Source of the DNA: Xiphydria camelus
Lineage: Eukaryota; Arthropoda; Insecta; Hymenoptera; Xiphydriidae
Assembly (NCBI GenBank): GCA_963678675.1
Contig: OY783198.1
Coordinates: 22,058,684-22,122,683, forward strand
DNA: 64,000 nucleotides
Direction: 5' to 3'
Under the pieces are notes generated by a model. The model did no database searches, was not told where the DNA came from, and saw only the letters and a list, made by a program, of their open reading frames with translations. Below, piece after piece: positions 23,912 to 36,800 of this stretch. The translations under genes and the position numbers were made by a program. Position 1 is the first letter of the stretch; every line of letters begins with the position of its first letter.

Positions 23912-25710
23912 ATGGCGGCCGGTAGATCCCTGCCGCTGCTGTACGCGACGGATCTCTCGCCACCGTCCGGTCAGATCGGTTCTCCTGACCGCCCGCGTTT
24001 TCGGGCTTTCCTCGCGCAAGAGAGCAGGCAGATGAATCTCGTAAGGGGCGAGCAGCGCGAGGAGAGCTACCCCGAGGCGAGCACCCGCGTTTCACCCTAT
24101 CTCACCGATCGATTCCCTCTCTCACGTCCGATCCCTCTCTCCGCGATCGATAATCGTTTCTTGTAGGAAAAATCCTCAAAGCACCGCGCCGGTCCTCGAG
24201 GACGACGGCTGCGTCGTCTGGGACAGGTACTGGAAGAAGGGGAACGTTTCCGCGCGAGGATGAAGGGACTCGCCGACGAAGGCGAGGCGAAGGAAATTTT
24301 CCTCTCGTTTCGTTCGTTTCTGTCACGCGATCTCGGGACACCTGGTGAACAAGTACGCGAAAAGACGACAGGCTGAATCCGATGGATCCGAGGGAACGCG
24401 CCGACTCGGGGTTACTTTATCCGGCGTTTCGGAGCGTCGTGGTAAGATCGCGATTTTTTCACGATTTACCATTACGGTTAATTTTGGAGGGAAACTTTTG
24501 AATTGGAAACGGGCGATTTATAGCGCGAATTCAAAGACTCTCTGGTAAGGTAAAGATGCTTCTATTGAAAATGATCAAGTGCCCGAGACTTCATCGCGGC
24601 AAAATTGACGTTAACTCTCGGTTACCGACGTCCGTCGAATTGTTTACGAAACGCGACGGTCTTTGGAAAATTATAAAGCGTTCGCCGGACATTAGGATCG
24701 CTCATTGCAGGGAAGCCTCTAATTAATGAGTCGGAGCTGAAACCTTTAAACTGCAGTGTCGTGCGACGGTAATCTGTCGTTCTTCCTGGCCTCGGCGTTC
24801 GCCCTCTGTATAAAACTGCCATGTAAGAACGACATGGCAGATCTGCGGAACCTCGACGATTAATAATATTGGACTTTGCGGTAAAAAATAATCGAACGTA
24901 TCGATTAAAATCAATCTGTCGCAGGGAGAAATTGAATATATAATTAGGAAAGTCGATTAATTATTTGATGGAAGCAAAGCGAATCGAATTCGAAGCGATT
25001 AATTTATAATATAATTTAGCGAGATGAATATTCGACTAAAGTGGACAAATATTTCATTAACAAGTCGACGCGTATAAATTTCGTTAATATCAAATTTCAA
25101 TCGTACATCGGATCGATCTTATAATTCGACCGCAGTCGATGCAACAAACGTTCGACATTGAAAACCTATTTTTGTCCGGAGATTCGAAACCGCTCTTCGA
25201 CACTGACTGCCAATTTGCATAGATTAATACGCAGATGTACGTAATTCTTGTACTCCTTGACTCGCTCGCGCGTATCGGATGTCACGTGGCACGGAACGGA
25301 ACGACGGTGACTCGACGAAACCGGGATTCGCAACCTCTGCTTTCGCGAAATGACTCGGGCATTGGGGTGTCGATATTTCTCTCGATCGCACCGACCTTGA
25401 GAGAGGCACCCGTAACTTCTCTCTACTCTGCGCGGTCGTCGTCGCGCCTCCCGTGACTCCCTACGAGGTTCGATAATCACTTCCTCTCCGAACGAGCGAT
25501 ATTCGTTCGCGAAGAAATTCGAGACAATTTTTCTCGATATCGGTGATTCAGATTTACGCATTTCAGGTATTCATGTCGACGGAGACCAGGTACACCCACC
25601 CGGACAGGTGGATGAGGCTCTGCAAGGACGAGATTCCTGGTTACCACGAGGCGAATCAACGCGGACTGGACATATTGGTGAAGCCGATCAGAGCCAGGCT
25701 CACGCGGTAG
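23912..25710 (+). pseudogene. Delta-type GST, copy 4, broken but with two well-kept exons
   Basis: The exon 1 region (23912 to about 24076) starts MAAGRSLPLLYATDLSPPS. A small insertion then shifts the frame, so the expected VRSVLLTARVFGL is read in the next frame before the first frame resumes at RQMNLVRGEQREESYPE. The apparent donor after it is AG/GCGAGC, a GC and not a GT. Exon 2 (24167-24226) is clean: KNPQSTAPVLEDDGCVVWDS. The exon 3 region (24323-24441) has HAISGHLVNKYAK, but its acceptor is TTTCTG where AG is needed, followed by a one-base insertion and a deletion before DSGLLYPAFRSVV. Exon 4 is doubtful; a weak match (LSGDS near 25183) may be its remnant. Exon 5 (25567-25710) is intact and ends RWMRLCKDEIPGYHEANQRG and LTR-stop. 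Most likely a pseudogene. It is more diverged from copies 1 and 2 than they are from each other. Confidence 0.7.
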
Positions 25711-25882
25711 TCGACGAAACGAGGAGAGAAAAGCGAGAGTCGTTTCTGCGTCTGGTACACGGAGAGCGAGCGGTCAACACGTGTCGCGTTGCTTCTTTCG
25801 ATTTGTCAAGGTCGATCGGATGATCGGCAATGGATTGGAGAAATTGAAAGTCGCGTTCTCTCATTTTCAATAACCCATAATA
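25711..25882. other. Short gap after GST copy 4
   Basis: Nothing specific is seen. Confidence 0.4.
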
Positions 25883-26009
25883 ATTATGAAAGTGGTCTGT
25901 CAAAATTAAAAAAAATAAGTTTATCAGTTATTTCACACCACATTATTTTAAACTAAAATAATAACAGATAAACTTTTTTTTTTATCTTGACTTAGACCAC
26001 TTTCATAAT
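25883..26009. mobile_element. Small TIR element (127 bp)
   Basis: The ends are ATTATGAAAGTGGTCT and its complement AGACCACTTTCATAAT. The similarity of the two arms extends to about 50 bp each, so most of the element can fold into one hairpin. AT-rich and non-coding. Confidence 0.6.
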
Positions 26010-27504
26010 GTGATGGGCATAATTCTCCTCTTTCGATTATTTTGGACTTTACCGACGATTTCGACGAAGTCTCTGAGAACGAGATTCGTTTGTTACGTTT
26101 CCTACCGAAATTACATAGATCGAGAGAGCGAAGAAAATCGAGGGACGTCTTCCCAACATCCAGAGCTCGATCGAGATCTCGAGTCTCTCCTGTCTCCCCC
26201 GGGTAACGCGAGACGTATCCACATCGCGCGCAACGTTTACACGGCTCCCTTCCATCGCCCTTCCATCACTCGTACCCGCGGCGCTCGTAATCCGACGCCG
26301 TATCCGATAGTCCGGCGGTGCACCGCGGATTCTCGCGCTCGCTACGGCGGTCTAGGTTTCCGCGAAGCCGAGAACGGTCGGCGCGGCACGACCTCTAAGC
26401 CCGCCAAACGGGTTCTCGCTTTTTCGTTCTTTTTTTCGAATTCCCCCTGCCCGTATTTTTAGATAGCAGCGATGCGGATAAAAAGGAGCGCGCCGCGGCG
26501 CGCTCCTCCCAATTCGCCGGCGCTCGCTGTGCGCGCGCGGGCTCGTCGATGTGGGTTTTCAGGCGAGCGCGATTCGAGCGAGTCGTTCCGGGTGAAAACG
26601 CGTGCACTTTGCACCGCGAGCGACATGCGTCACGCCAGGTGGAGTCGATCGTCGCAGACGTCACGCCCGATCGGATCGGTTGTATGGGAAACGGAGGGAA
26701 GATGAGATAATTTCTCGGCTTGTCGTGGCTACGTTTTTGCGATCTCGATGTCTCATTGAACGATGATTAAAGATCCTAAAAACGTTGGGACATAACGAGT
26801 TTCGATGACAGGCCTTCGCTCTATCCTTTCAAAATAAGAAACAATAAATTAAAAGTCAGTTTTCCTCTACACACGTCCTATTATATCATATCACATTGCG
26901 CCAGGAGAATCTAGCGAAGGAACGCTTCCGCTGCAGCATCTGCGCTCGAGGCACCGACTGCGCCGCGATAGCAGCATCCGCTCGATACGTCGCGGCTCGG
27001 TCAGAAACCGACAAATCTCGACGTTATACCGTGGATATCCGAGCTTTTCCATTCTCCTTTCGTTACGTCAATGAAAAAATACATAGGAAGAAATCCTCGA
27101 TGAAATTCTTCCTTCGCGGCTTGCAGTACCGTGATCGAGACAAATTCTTCCAAGAATGAAAACAGCGACGACGATTAATTATTCATTATCCTACATCGCT
27201 TTATCTCCCATCCAGCCTCGTTTAGGTGAGCGCGTTAAAGTCGGATCACCAGAAGACACGAGTCACGCGCGGCTATCGCTTTGTCAAAGGTCAATCGGCG
27301 GTACCGTCGGCCCTGACCGATCGGCGAACGGAATCGAATCGTTTGGTAAATAAATTACGCGAGCCTCACAGACGTCGTATCGCCACTCGCGCGTCTTTCA
27401 CGGCGAGCGCTGCGTGTTTGCGTATAAACGAGTAGTGTTTACCAGTGAGCGTTGAAGTGGAGTCGCGGAGATCCACGTGGTGTTCGCCGGCTCCGCCTGG
27501 ACTC
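26010..27504. other. Intergenic DNA, no gene recognised
   Basis: CpG-rich in the part 26150-26700, with several chance arginine-rich frames. No supported exon. Confidence 0.4.
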
Positions 27505-27795
27505 TATAAGCGGCACAGTCGTACTCTGACCGTTGTCGAAGCGCTGGCGCGAGAGCGAGTGGTGCGAACGATCGGTGAACCGTGAATTAGTGTGGTGGAA
27601 GAGAAAGACGAAGGGGGAAGGCATAAGAAGGAGAAGACGCAGAAGAAGAAGAAGAAGAAAAGGTGGAGGGAATGTGAATAAAGTGAATAAAGTGCGAAGA
27701 GTGCACTTTTTAGCGCGCAGGGTTGCAGGTTTATCTCGGAAGGTATCGTCTTCGAGTGGATCTGCCGACGAGCCTTTGATGCTCAGCGAGACGAG
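27505..27795 (+). promoter_or_regulatory. Possible TATA promoter and untranslated first exon
   Basis: A TATAAG box (about 27506-27511, in CTCTATAAGCGG) is followed 20-25 bp later by a CAGTCGTACT-type initiator region. About 260 bp further on there is a strong splice donor, GACGAG/GTGAGA at 27795/27796. The sequence between is purine-rich (an AGA repeat at about 27622-27661) and codes only for low-complexity lysine/arginine runs, so it would be an untranslated exon. It could serve the ABCA gene, whose first coding exon starts 6 kb downstream behind a possible acceptor (GGCGCTAG at 33791). This link is inference. Confidence 0.2.
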
Positions 27796-30007
27796 GTGAG
27801 ATCGCGTCCTTCTTTTTGCCCCGCGCATGAGTATCGGTGAAATAACTCGACGAGGTTCTACGTAGGAAAGTGTTACCAGGTGTTTCTTGTTGTTCTTCTC
27901 ATCCTTGCGGACTCCTCGCGGTGTGTGAGTTTACCTTGGAGAGACGTCTCGTCCGTGATTCGTTTAGTGTTTATTCGCGCACGTGTCTGTTAGGCGGTCA
28001 CTGGTTGAGGTAGGTGATAATGCAGGATCTTGGAACATCTATACGAAGAAGAACGCGGAAGAGTGAGAAGAAGATCGTTGATATAATTTTCGTCCGACTC
28101 TTCGAGTTTGTTTTCCGTGGATTTCTCGAGGACTTATCGAAAGATACCATCGATATCTTGTGGTTGCAAAGTTCGAATACATCGCTGCGCTCACCCGCGC
28201 GGTCAGGCCGTTCGTACACTGGAGACGCATAGCTCGTACACTTCGCTACTGAAATCGCAAAACCCGCGTCGCCACCAGGTATTGTTACCGTAACTTGAGA
28301 AAATGTCGGGCACAAGTGATGGCGATATCATGTTTGCTTATCATCTGTACCGAAGGAGAAATCGCCGTAACAGAAATGGCACCACAAAATATTTTTTTTC
28401 CGCCGTAATCAAGTATACATTTATTAATTGCAAATAAACTCTTTTCTCAGCGGGCATACGAAGTAACTTTGATCGAGCGAACGAAGTATTCACTAAACTG
28501 ACGAATTTCTAGAAAATCATAAACAGAATCGAGGAATTTTATTTCCAAATTTGACCGTGATAAAACATTAATCGCTGTTTCTCAGAATCTCACATGCGTT
28601 ACAAATTTTATTGTAGTGCACATTATAGTGCACGCAGTTCGGGCGGTATATTTCGACAAACAAAGACTGCTAATGTGTTCGCAGTCACTGCACCTCTCCC
28701 GGAAGGCTAATTGCCGAACGAATTGCAATGAATCACTTCTCGCAGATACCGCTATATTTCGAACTGCTATGTTAAGTCAGCTTTGTAAAGGAGAGAAATG
28801 ACGATTTTTCAATAGGTAGATAACCGAATATTTCGGTAAACAAAGGTTCATTCCGACTCGTCCAGGAATTAACCCTTTCAGGAAAGGTGCGGGACTGCGA
28901 ACTCATTAGCAGCCTGAGCTCGCCAAAATATACCGCTTCGCTGATGGCGAAATTAACCCTAGTTTGGCGAAGTATTTATGATCGCGATGCTATTAAGCGA
29001 TACGAACCGATATTCAGAATTCCGTCTATTGTCGAACGTCGCCGACGCGTGGTGTGTAATTGCGGTAATCGCTACGATACTTGAGTCGTCGAGTATCGGA
29101 TACTTGCGGTAGCCTAGTGTACGAAAAAAAGAGTCTTATTTTCCTTTGAAACTTTCATAGAAACGACGCTCCGAACTCGTACGTGCCGTTAGTCACGTTA
29201 CCCGCGAGCGAAAATTTGCCTCGATTTCATCAGCAGCGATTCCGACCTTTTCTACTTCCTCATATCTCCGTCGCGAGACCCGTTCGTTCGGTTGCTTACT
29301 TTCCCTACTACGGCGGAGAACGTTCTTCGGAGCCGTCCGCACAGTTAGCGACCTTCTCTATTCGTCCACGCGCCTCGCCTCGGATGCGTCCGCACGGCTA
29401 GTTCCTTTTTCACCGATTTGCTCTCCAAACTAGATATTTCGGCGATCGCCTCGCTCTCGCACGTTACTAAACTTTACCACGAGCTTTGCGGAATACGAAA
29501 AATTCGCTCGAAGCCGATTCTCTTCGTTCGCCCGACATTCCGTCTTCTCGAATCTCGCCTCGAGCGATTCGTACACACGTCTTCCATTCGTCGTGCGAGA
29601 CTCGCTGGAAAGAAAATGATCGACGCCTGTTTACGAAACGTCTGCGCGCCGCGAGAGTGAAAGTGGCTGTACCGCGTTCTCGTCGATCCGCGGCGAGTCG
29701 TGATGCCAAGTTCGAGGTCGATGCACGTTCGCGTCGAATTCGGCAGGGGATTCGCAGGCGACTCTGGTACCGAAATCAAGTGACGAGCGAGTGACGCGTT
29801 ATTTGTTTGGGCGCTCTATCTATACTATGCGAGTTTTCCTCGTTCCTCCCACTTTTTTTTTCTCAACCCCCCCTTCTCCTTGAATTCGATGTGACTTTCC
29901 AGCGGATCCTCGAGAGCAAGGCAGGCGAGTCTATAAACTGGAAAGGCAGGTTTGATTCAATTCGATTCTACTGTGCGTGTATACACATCATCGAGGGAAG
30001 GAATCAT
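27796..30007. other. Non-coding DNA, possibly an intron
   Basis: No supported exon. A solitary TTAACCCTTTCAGG terminus near 28869 resembles the TTAA-type elements, but I could not find its partner end. Confidence 0.4.
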
Positions 30008-30607
30008 TTAACCCTTCGTTACTCGCGTGGGTTTTTGAAACATATAAGCTCACCTGGGGTGTACCCTACACCGCAGTTAAAAATTAACGTTTTCTTAGTG
30101 AAAATTTGAAATTTGTTAATACTTCTTTTTTCATTTTAAAGCTTGAGATATTGTCTAATGATCTCAACATTTTTTACAAATAAATTTCGTAATTTTCTAA
30201 TTGAAAACAAACTCGAAGTCTCGGTACATGCGGTCTCGGTTTTCAGACGCTCAGATCTCCCTGCCGATTTTTATAAAAAAATAGTATAAATAATAGACTG
30301 AGGATAGTCATCATACTCTCGCTTTTATTAACGAAGGACAAATTGACAAATTGGAACAAGTTTTATAGAAAAATATTCAATATTAAATTAATTACAGAAT
30401 GTTAAAAATCACTATTTAACTGTTTGCACCGTTCTGTCGAAGAGACAAATCGGTTTTGTCCTGCGCTCTTTTGGTGTCAAATTCTTTAATGAAATGTTCC
30501 CGAAAGGTACTGAAAGTGCCAACCTCGAAAAAAAACTCTAGGCATGGCATGAAAAAAAAGGAGGCTGGGGTGTAGCCTACACCCCACGTGAGCAACGAAG
30601 GGTTCAA
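30008..30607. mobile_element. piggyBac-like MITE (TTAA type), about 600 bp
   Basis: The left end reads TTAACCCTTCGTTACTCGCG and the right end CACGTGAGCAACGAAGGG followed by TTCAA, a likely decayed TTAA. Just inside each end is a GGGTGTA(C/G)CCTACACC palindrome-like block. The interior is AT-rich with no transposase. If the 27.5 kb promoter drives the ABCA gene, this element sits in its 5' intron. Confidence 0.65.
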
Positions 30608-33600
30608 CAATTGAATTCCCGTTTCCCCGTGCATCGAAGCGGCATTTTGTCGAATCGACTGATCGATTCGAATGAACCTTTTCCCGAACGGGTCAATTCT
30701 GTGCCGCGTTCGATGAATTCGTCTTTTTTTTTTCTATAAATCACGTCCGCGCGGTGAAGGCACCGTTAGAGCGGCATTATTTCCCATGGAAATGTGGCAG
30801 GGCACTTCCGGTTGGCCTCTTCCAAATCCATAGTTATCGAAGCGCTGGCTCGTTACGACGGGATGTTCGTGACCGGCGCGCAGGTGCGTCGTAAAGAGCA
30901 GATCCCGTTCATCTTTATTCCACGAAATCGTAGATCGATTAAAAATCCACTTCCTCGAAGGATTGTACGAACGGTTCCGCGAAGCTCGAGTTCCGATCGT
31001 TTCTCGCTATCGGACTGCACTTATTCGATACCGTTCCCTTTGTGCGCGCTCTGTATAAATGTTTATATCCATGCCTCACGTGGTGCGTAAGTCACTATCC
31101 GATTACTCGATATTTCGTCAACATACGTGCGTGGATTGACGATTGCTTTTGTTTATGCGCCAGTGAAATGTATACCGTCCCTGTACGTGTACGAATTGGA
31201 CCACACGAGATGAGAACACTCGCCACCCTCGAGACGTTAACAGCCGACGCGCGCACAACTCGGTTACTCGCGTCGGAGGAGGGACGTGGACCGAACTCTT
31301 TTTTCCTTTCTCTCTCTCTCTCTCTCAGGGAGCGATAAACCGCGATACGCGTTCCGACGATGCGACATTTCGAAACAAAGCGACTCGGAGGTCCGTTGTG
31401 GTTTCAACGATCCGTACAGACTTCTAGGAAAGTCCTTCATCTCTCGCGTTCTCCGCTTCCTCTCTTCCTAGCCTCGATCTTCCTGCAGTTGCGGCTCCTT
31501 ACGGCGAGTAATCGACTTTGCGTTGCGAGTAGCACTTGGGCGAGGGCGCGAAATTGGCTGCGAGAAGAGGGATCGTTTCAAAACTCCGCATTACTGAGGT
31601 GTGCGTACGTAGGTTCGTTTGCGTTGATATAAAGTCAGGTGGATATGACGAGAGGGAAGAGAGGGGTTTCCGGTATCGATGCGATCTGCGATCGCCTCGC
31701 AGCGAGAGTCTATTCTTCTTGTGAGAAATTGCTTCGCCTCGGGAAGAAATCTAATTATTGCATATCGTGAATGTGGAAACAATTGAAAAAATAATGTCAT
31801 CGAGAGGAAACCGCGTAATCATTGATTGTCTGCATATGTATGTTTCCGATATAACTGAACAAAGCGAATAGTATATTTGTTTACGACGTATAGACGATTC
31901 GATTAGATCAAGATTGCGCGTGACATTTTCGCGTGAACCTTTCTCCTCGAAATTATAGCCATCGTCAGCCCCGGAAGTGATGACATTTCATCTCGATTTA
32001 TCCTGCGTCATTAACGGATTTGGAGGAGAATCTCTAATCGATGAATTAAAACTTCATTATAATGGACATAATTCTAACCATAGAGAGAATTTAATTTTAT
32101 GTCTGGAAAATTTTATTAATCGTCTAGCTAATTAATCGACTGAAATATTCCAATATTTTTCTCATCGGTTTTCCATTAGGCACAACCGTATGCATCGTAG
32201 CGAAGTTCCTGACTCATTTTCTAAGCGATTAGTATAATTCTTATACATGTTTTATAACACACGCACCGTAGATAAATTTCTGTAGTATAATTTTCCTCAC
32301 TCATGCCCATTTCGAGGCCTTTTCCAGCATATTTTTAGACCGTAAAATGGCGTTTTTCCCGCGTGACACCGACCGGGAGTCCGCAGGCTGTTAAAAGATT
32401 GCTTAGTCCGAAGTGGGTCCTTTTTCCAAACTGATAAACGCAACGTGAAATGAGCCGTGTATACTTCTGTTTGTTTTGTTTTGAAAAATGGGAATTCATG
32501 AGAAAAAAATAGTATATGTTATTCGGCTGAAATCCTCGGATTTTTAAGATTGTGTTTAGGTCTGAAAAACACAGTCTGAAAACACTTCGGATTTCCGCCT
32601 AATGACATAAGATACTATTATTGCGATTTCTTTACGAAAACAAAGAAAGGCCATCTTGGGGACGTGTTGTTTTACAATTCGCTTCACGAAGTCCTCGTAG
32701 TCGTAACGATGCCGAAGCTGAAAGTTCTCGGTAAGGCGGTAGATGTATGACGGGTCGTACCTACTGGCTGCAAGCTTTAGTATCGCGAGGTCGCAATAAG
32801 AGAGCCGATCGTAAATTTTCTATAGCACATTTCTCTTCGTTTCACAGACAATTTCCGCGTTCCCATATCTATCAAAATATCGATTTTTCGAAGCGGCTCC
32901 CCAATTTGACACATAAAAAAACTTCGGTTCGTACGAAATATTATAATACACGAGCTAAATTACCCTGTTTACCCAGTATTATGTATCCAAATTCAAACCG
33001 GACGTAGTTTCACGTTAATAAAATGAAATAGAAATGAAACTTCTTCGTTCTAGACTCAGACAAACAGTACTGAATAAGTACCACCAAGTGGCGCTCTCAC
33101 AAATACACAGGAAGCCAGATAATGCGAGCAAGTACGCCTACCGCAATGCCGATCTCTCATTTAAATTGTTTTTGTCGTTCTCTTCTAGTAAACAAGGAAG
33201 GCCGTATAGAGTGGAGATAGTATGCATCAACGATACCTCGATTCAGATAGTTATTTCGCGGTCATCACTCGCATATTCCCTATGTAACGCAAGGTCGCCT
33301 TTACTCCGTGTTATCTTGTAAAGATGAACCGATTGATAATTATTTTCTATAGACCATAGAGTCTTCAGCTCAACCATTTAGAGTGTACATATTAAAATAG
33401 TCATTTTGGGGTGCATATATCGCGTGTACAGTACAGTCCACAGCGATTGCAGTATATATCAAGCTATAATGACGCGTCGTGAGGTACATAATATGTATCT
33501 CAAATAATTATTGATATATTATATCGATATTCGCGTACAGTAGTATAGGAATACATTATACAGTGAAACTCGTCTAAGCTGAATTTGCATAGACATGCTA

Positions 33601-33806
33601 CAATGTGTAGGCGTTAGGTGAAGCGGCTGCTGTAAGTGGTAACAACCATTATTAAGCGTCGAGAGTAGCAACGGGTCTGGTACAGCTCGACACGCATTTC
33701 TCTACTACATATATTGTACCGATTTTTTATTCCGCGGATTAGTTACAGTTATACTAAAGTGTTCTCAAATTTGAATTCTCTATGGCGCTAGGTCCCAGCC
33801 GGCAAG
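30608..33806. other. Upstream region of the ABCA gene, no other gene recognised
   Basis: It contains a CT microsatellite at about 31306-31327. Open frames at 31360-31632, 32747-33007 and 33034-33321 have no family features. The stretch 33541-33780, immediately before the ABCA start codon, should hold its 5' leader or an upstream splice acceptor, but no unambiguous TATA box is seen. Confidence 0.4.
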
Positions 33807-36800
33807 ATGAGGTTCGACCAGCTGGGTCTCCTTCTCTGGAAGAACTATGTCGTTCGGAAGAGACGACCGGTAAGTCGATATCGATCCCGAGTCGCGACGA
33901 CTATCGATCCTGATCAACCGATTACGTCGATCGGCAATTGCATTTTTATGTTTGGAAAATGAGATATATTTTTTATCGTGAATTTTTGCATGTTTAAATT
34001 AAATATTTGGTGAATTGCAGCACCGTACAAAATAATTGAAATCGTTAAAAAATTTATAAAACTAGAGCGAATCGTACGAAAATTATTTCCGGCACTTTTC
34101 GAGTCGTTAATTATGAGTATGACATAGCCGACAAGTCGTTCCACCAGATTCGATTTCAGCGTACTCGATTTATTTCAAGACACTCTTCTTACTTTCTAAA
34201 CTTGCAAGAGCGCCATCCAACCTTTCGACTTTTGCTTCAGGGTATATTGTGCCTGGTATTTCTCTGGCCGGTCTTCGTATTTCTGCTGCTCTACGTGGTG
34301 CGAGACAACGTTGATCCGCAGTACAATCCGACGTGTCAATTTCCCGGTAGATTAATGCCTCACGATGGCGTTCTGCCGTTCGTGCAGAGCTACGTTTGCA
34401 GCATCGGAAATCCCTGCGAGCCCCTCTCGAAGGACGAGGAGGTGCCGTCTTACGAAAATGCTACGTGGGTATCGCCTAACGATTGAAGTATATCGAATCT
34501 GCCGAAAAAACGCGGAGCAATTATCGTGGACTCGTTAGGCTGCTGCTTCTCTCGTCCACGTTCGGTCATTTTCGACCTTGTTTACAGAATGGGACCGTTG
34601 ATAGGGGATCTGCAATCGATTCTTCGTAACGACACTATTCTTGGTGCCGTGAAAACTTTACCGAGTAGCGTGCAACTTCTCCAGTCCATGGCGCAAATTC
34701 TCACGAAACCCGAGATTAAGAAATTATTCGGTGAGATGAGTTAAAAAAAAAAGTGAAAATCGAGCAAGGAATAATTTACAATAATCAAGTATACAAGAAA
34801 TTAATTATTACGTGTGCTCTTGCAGATAAAGGCATTTATCTCGGTGATTTATTTGAGGATCACGAAAAGATCAAAACCGTGCTGAAAAGAAAAATCCCGG
34901 AGGCGAACGGATCGGTGATCGATGGCCTCTTTGACGCCTCCGTAAAATTGAGTTATGTACGTAATCAAAGATTTTGTCTCTGCTGATTTAATCGAAGAAG
35001 AACCTAGTAAAAAAATGTCCATTTTTTTTAAAGTTGATAGAAACGTTCGGATCGTCAAATATCGATGGAGTCGTGTGTTCACCGGAAAAATTGAAAGAGT
35101 ACCTCATACTGCCAAAAGCGGGGGATGTCGATCACGTGTCAGATGTGCTTTGCCACCTAGACTCGAAAAAAATTCCCGATATTTTGGAACACGTGGTTCG
35201 CCACTTAGACTTCACGGGATTGTTAGAAATGGTGGATCGAGCTACCGCCCAATTTCGCAATTACGATTTTTTCGACGATCTGCAAAACGCACTCAAAACG
35301 GTGACAAAATTGAGCAGTGTTAAAAAATACGTACCGTCCTATCTGAAATTGGACGAATGGCTGCCGAAGATCATTCCGGTCTTCAAGAACGTTTCTTTGG
35401 AAAAGATCGATACCACGTTGTAAGTCGAGTCATTCCTCGTCTATCGTTGTTATTTTGTACGCCTTCTAAAATTCATATTCTTCACAACTGAAGATTTTTA
35501 ACTCTTCCATTTTAGCATGAACAGATCGCTGGCAGTCATGGACCCGATTTTCGAGAACGAGGATGACTGGCCGGTGGCCAGAAGCGCGCTCGTCAAGTTT
35601 TCTTCGCTGCTGAGCTTAGTAGACGACATTATACGCGGCAGGCAAAACAACTCTACCGCAAATGGCGCTTATTCTCTGTCCAAACGTATCGGAACATCGG
35701 TGGACCATGTACTTACGGAGGATTCTCCGAAAATAGAAGAAGTGGTAGACGTGGCGTACGTGCTACTACGCGACCTCGCGAAGGTGACCCATCTGCTGAT
35801 CGATCATCATCGAGATGATATCGAAATGTGAGCCAATCGCCTCGCGGAAGTCTCGAGGGTAGAATAGAAGACGTTGGAAAGATGACGTATGCCCTTTTCT
35901 TCTAGAGCGGCGGAAGTGTTGGATGGTTTACTCGACGTTGCTCCTATGAACACGATAAGTTACATCCTCTCGCTGCTGGATAAAGTCGTTCGAACGGTGT
36001 ACCACGTGACTGTGCTACACGAGGAAACGGCAGAAAGGATGTACAACGTTTCTCGCAAACACAGAGCCGTGGTCCAAAACATACTGAGCGATGTCGATCC
36101 CCTCGCTTATCAGACGGTCGTGCGGACTTTTTCAAAATTAAATTTCACAGAGGTAGGGTGACTCTCGATGTTCTGATTTCCTCGGTCATGTTACGTAATT
36201 GTCGCGGTCGTTTCGAATAACTTTTGTACTACTTGTACAATTAAGATTTGTATATGGTAATTAAAAGAAAATATTTGCTTCGCTACGATTCATAGCGATT
36301 CATGGATAACGATGTAAGTACGAACGCCGGGGACTTATTTTGCCGTGAAGCAATTCTCATCGAAATATTCGAAAATTTCGAAAACTTATCAGACTCCGAG
36401 TCGGCAATCAGAAATCTGATGTGCGGCGAGGATGGAAAAAAGCTCATCTCGGATGTCTTCAACAGCTTCGATTTCAATAACTTCAGGGAGATTGTAAGTG
36501 GAAGTATAGTCGAGGCTATGGTTATGGGGTACGAGGGGGAAGGTGAAATAAAATGCTCCATAGGTGACGAACACGCTATCGACCTTCATCAGCGTAGTCA
36601 TCAGGCGACCGGTTGCTACGGAAAGGGCCAACGTCTCGTCGATTGTGAGGAACGTGAGGCGTCTGATCAGTTATCTGGAGACACCAACGCCGCCTGAACT
36701 CGATTGGCGTTCAGAATTCCAGTTCGCGAAGAAGTGGACGGTGATCTTCAATGAGACGAAAGCTCAAGGACGATTGAATATGTGAGAGAAACTATTCCCG

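Noticed and set aside
33541..33780. CAGTGAAACTCGTCTAAGC near 33560 as a possible transposon terminus
   Set aside because: No matching inverted end or target duplication was found nearby.
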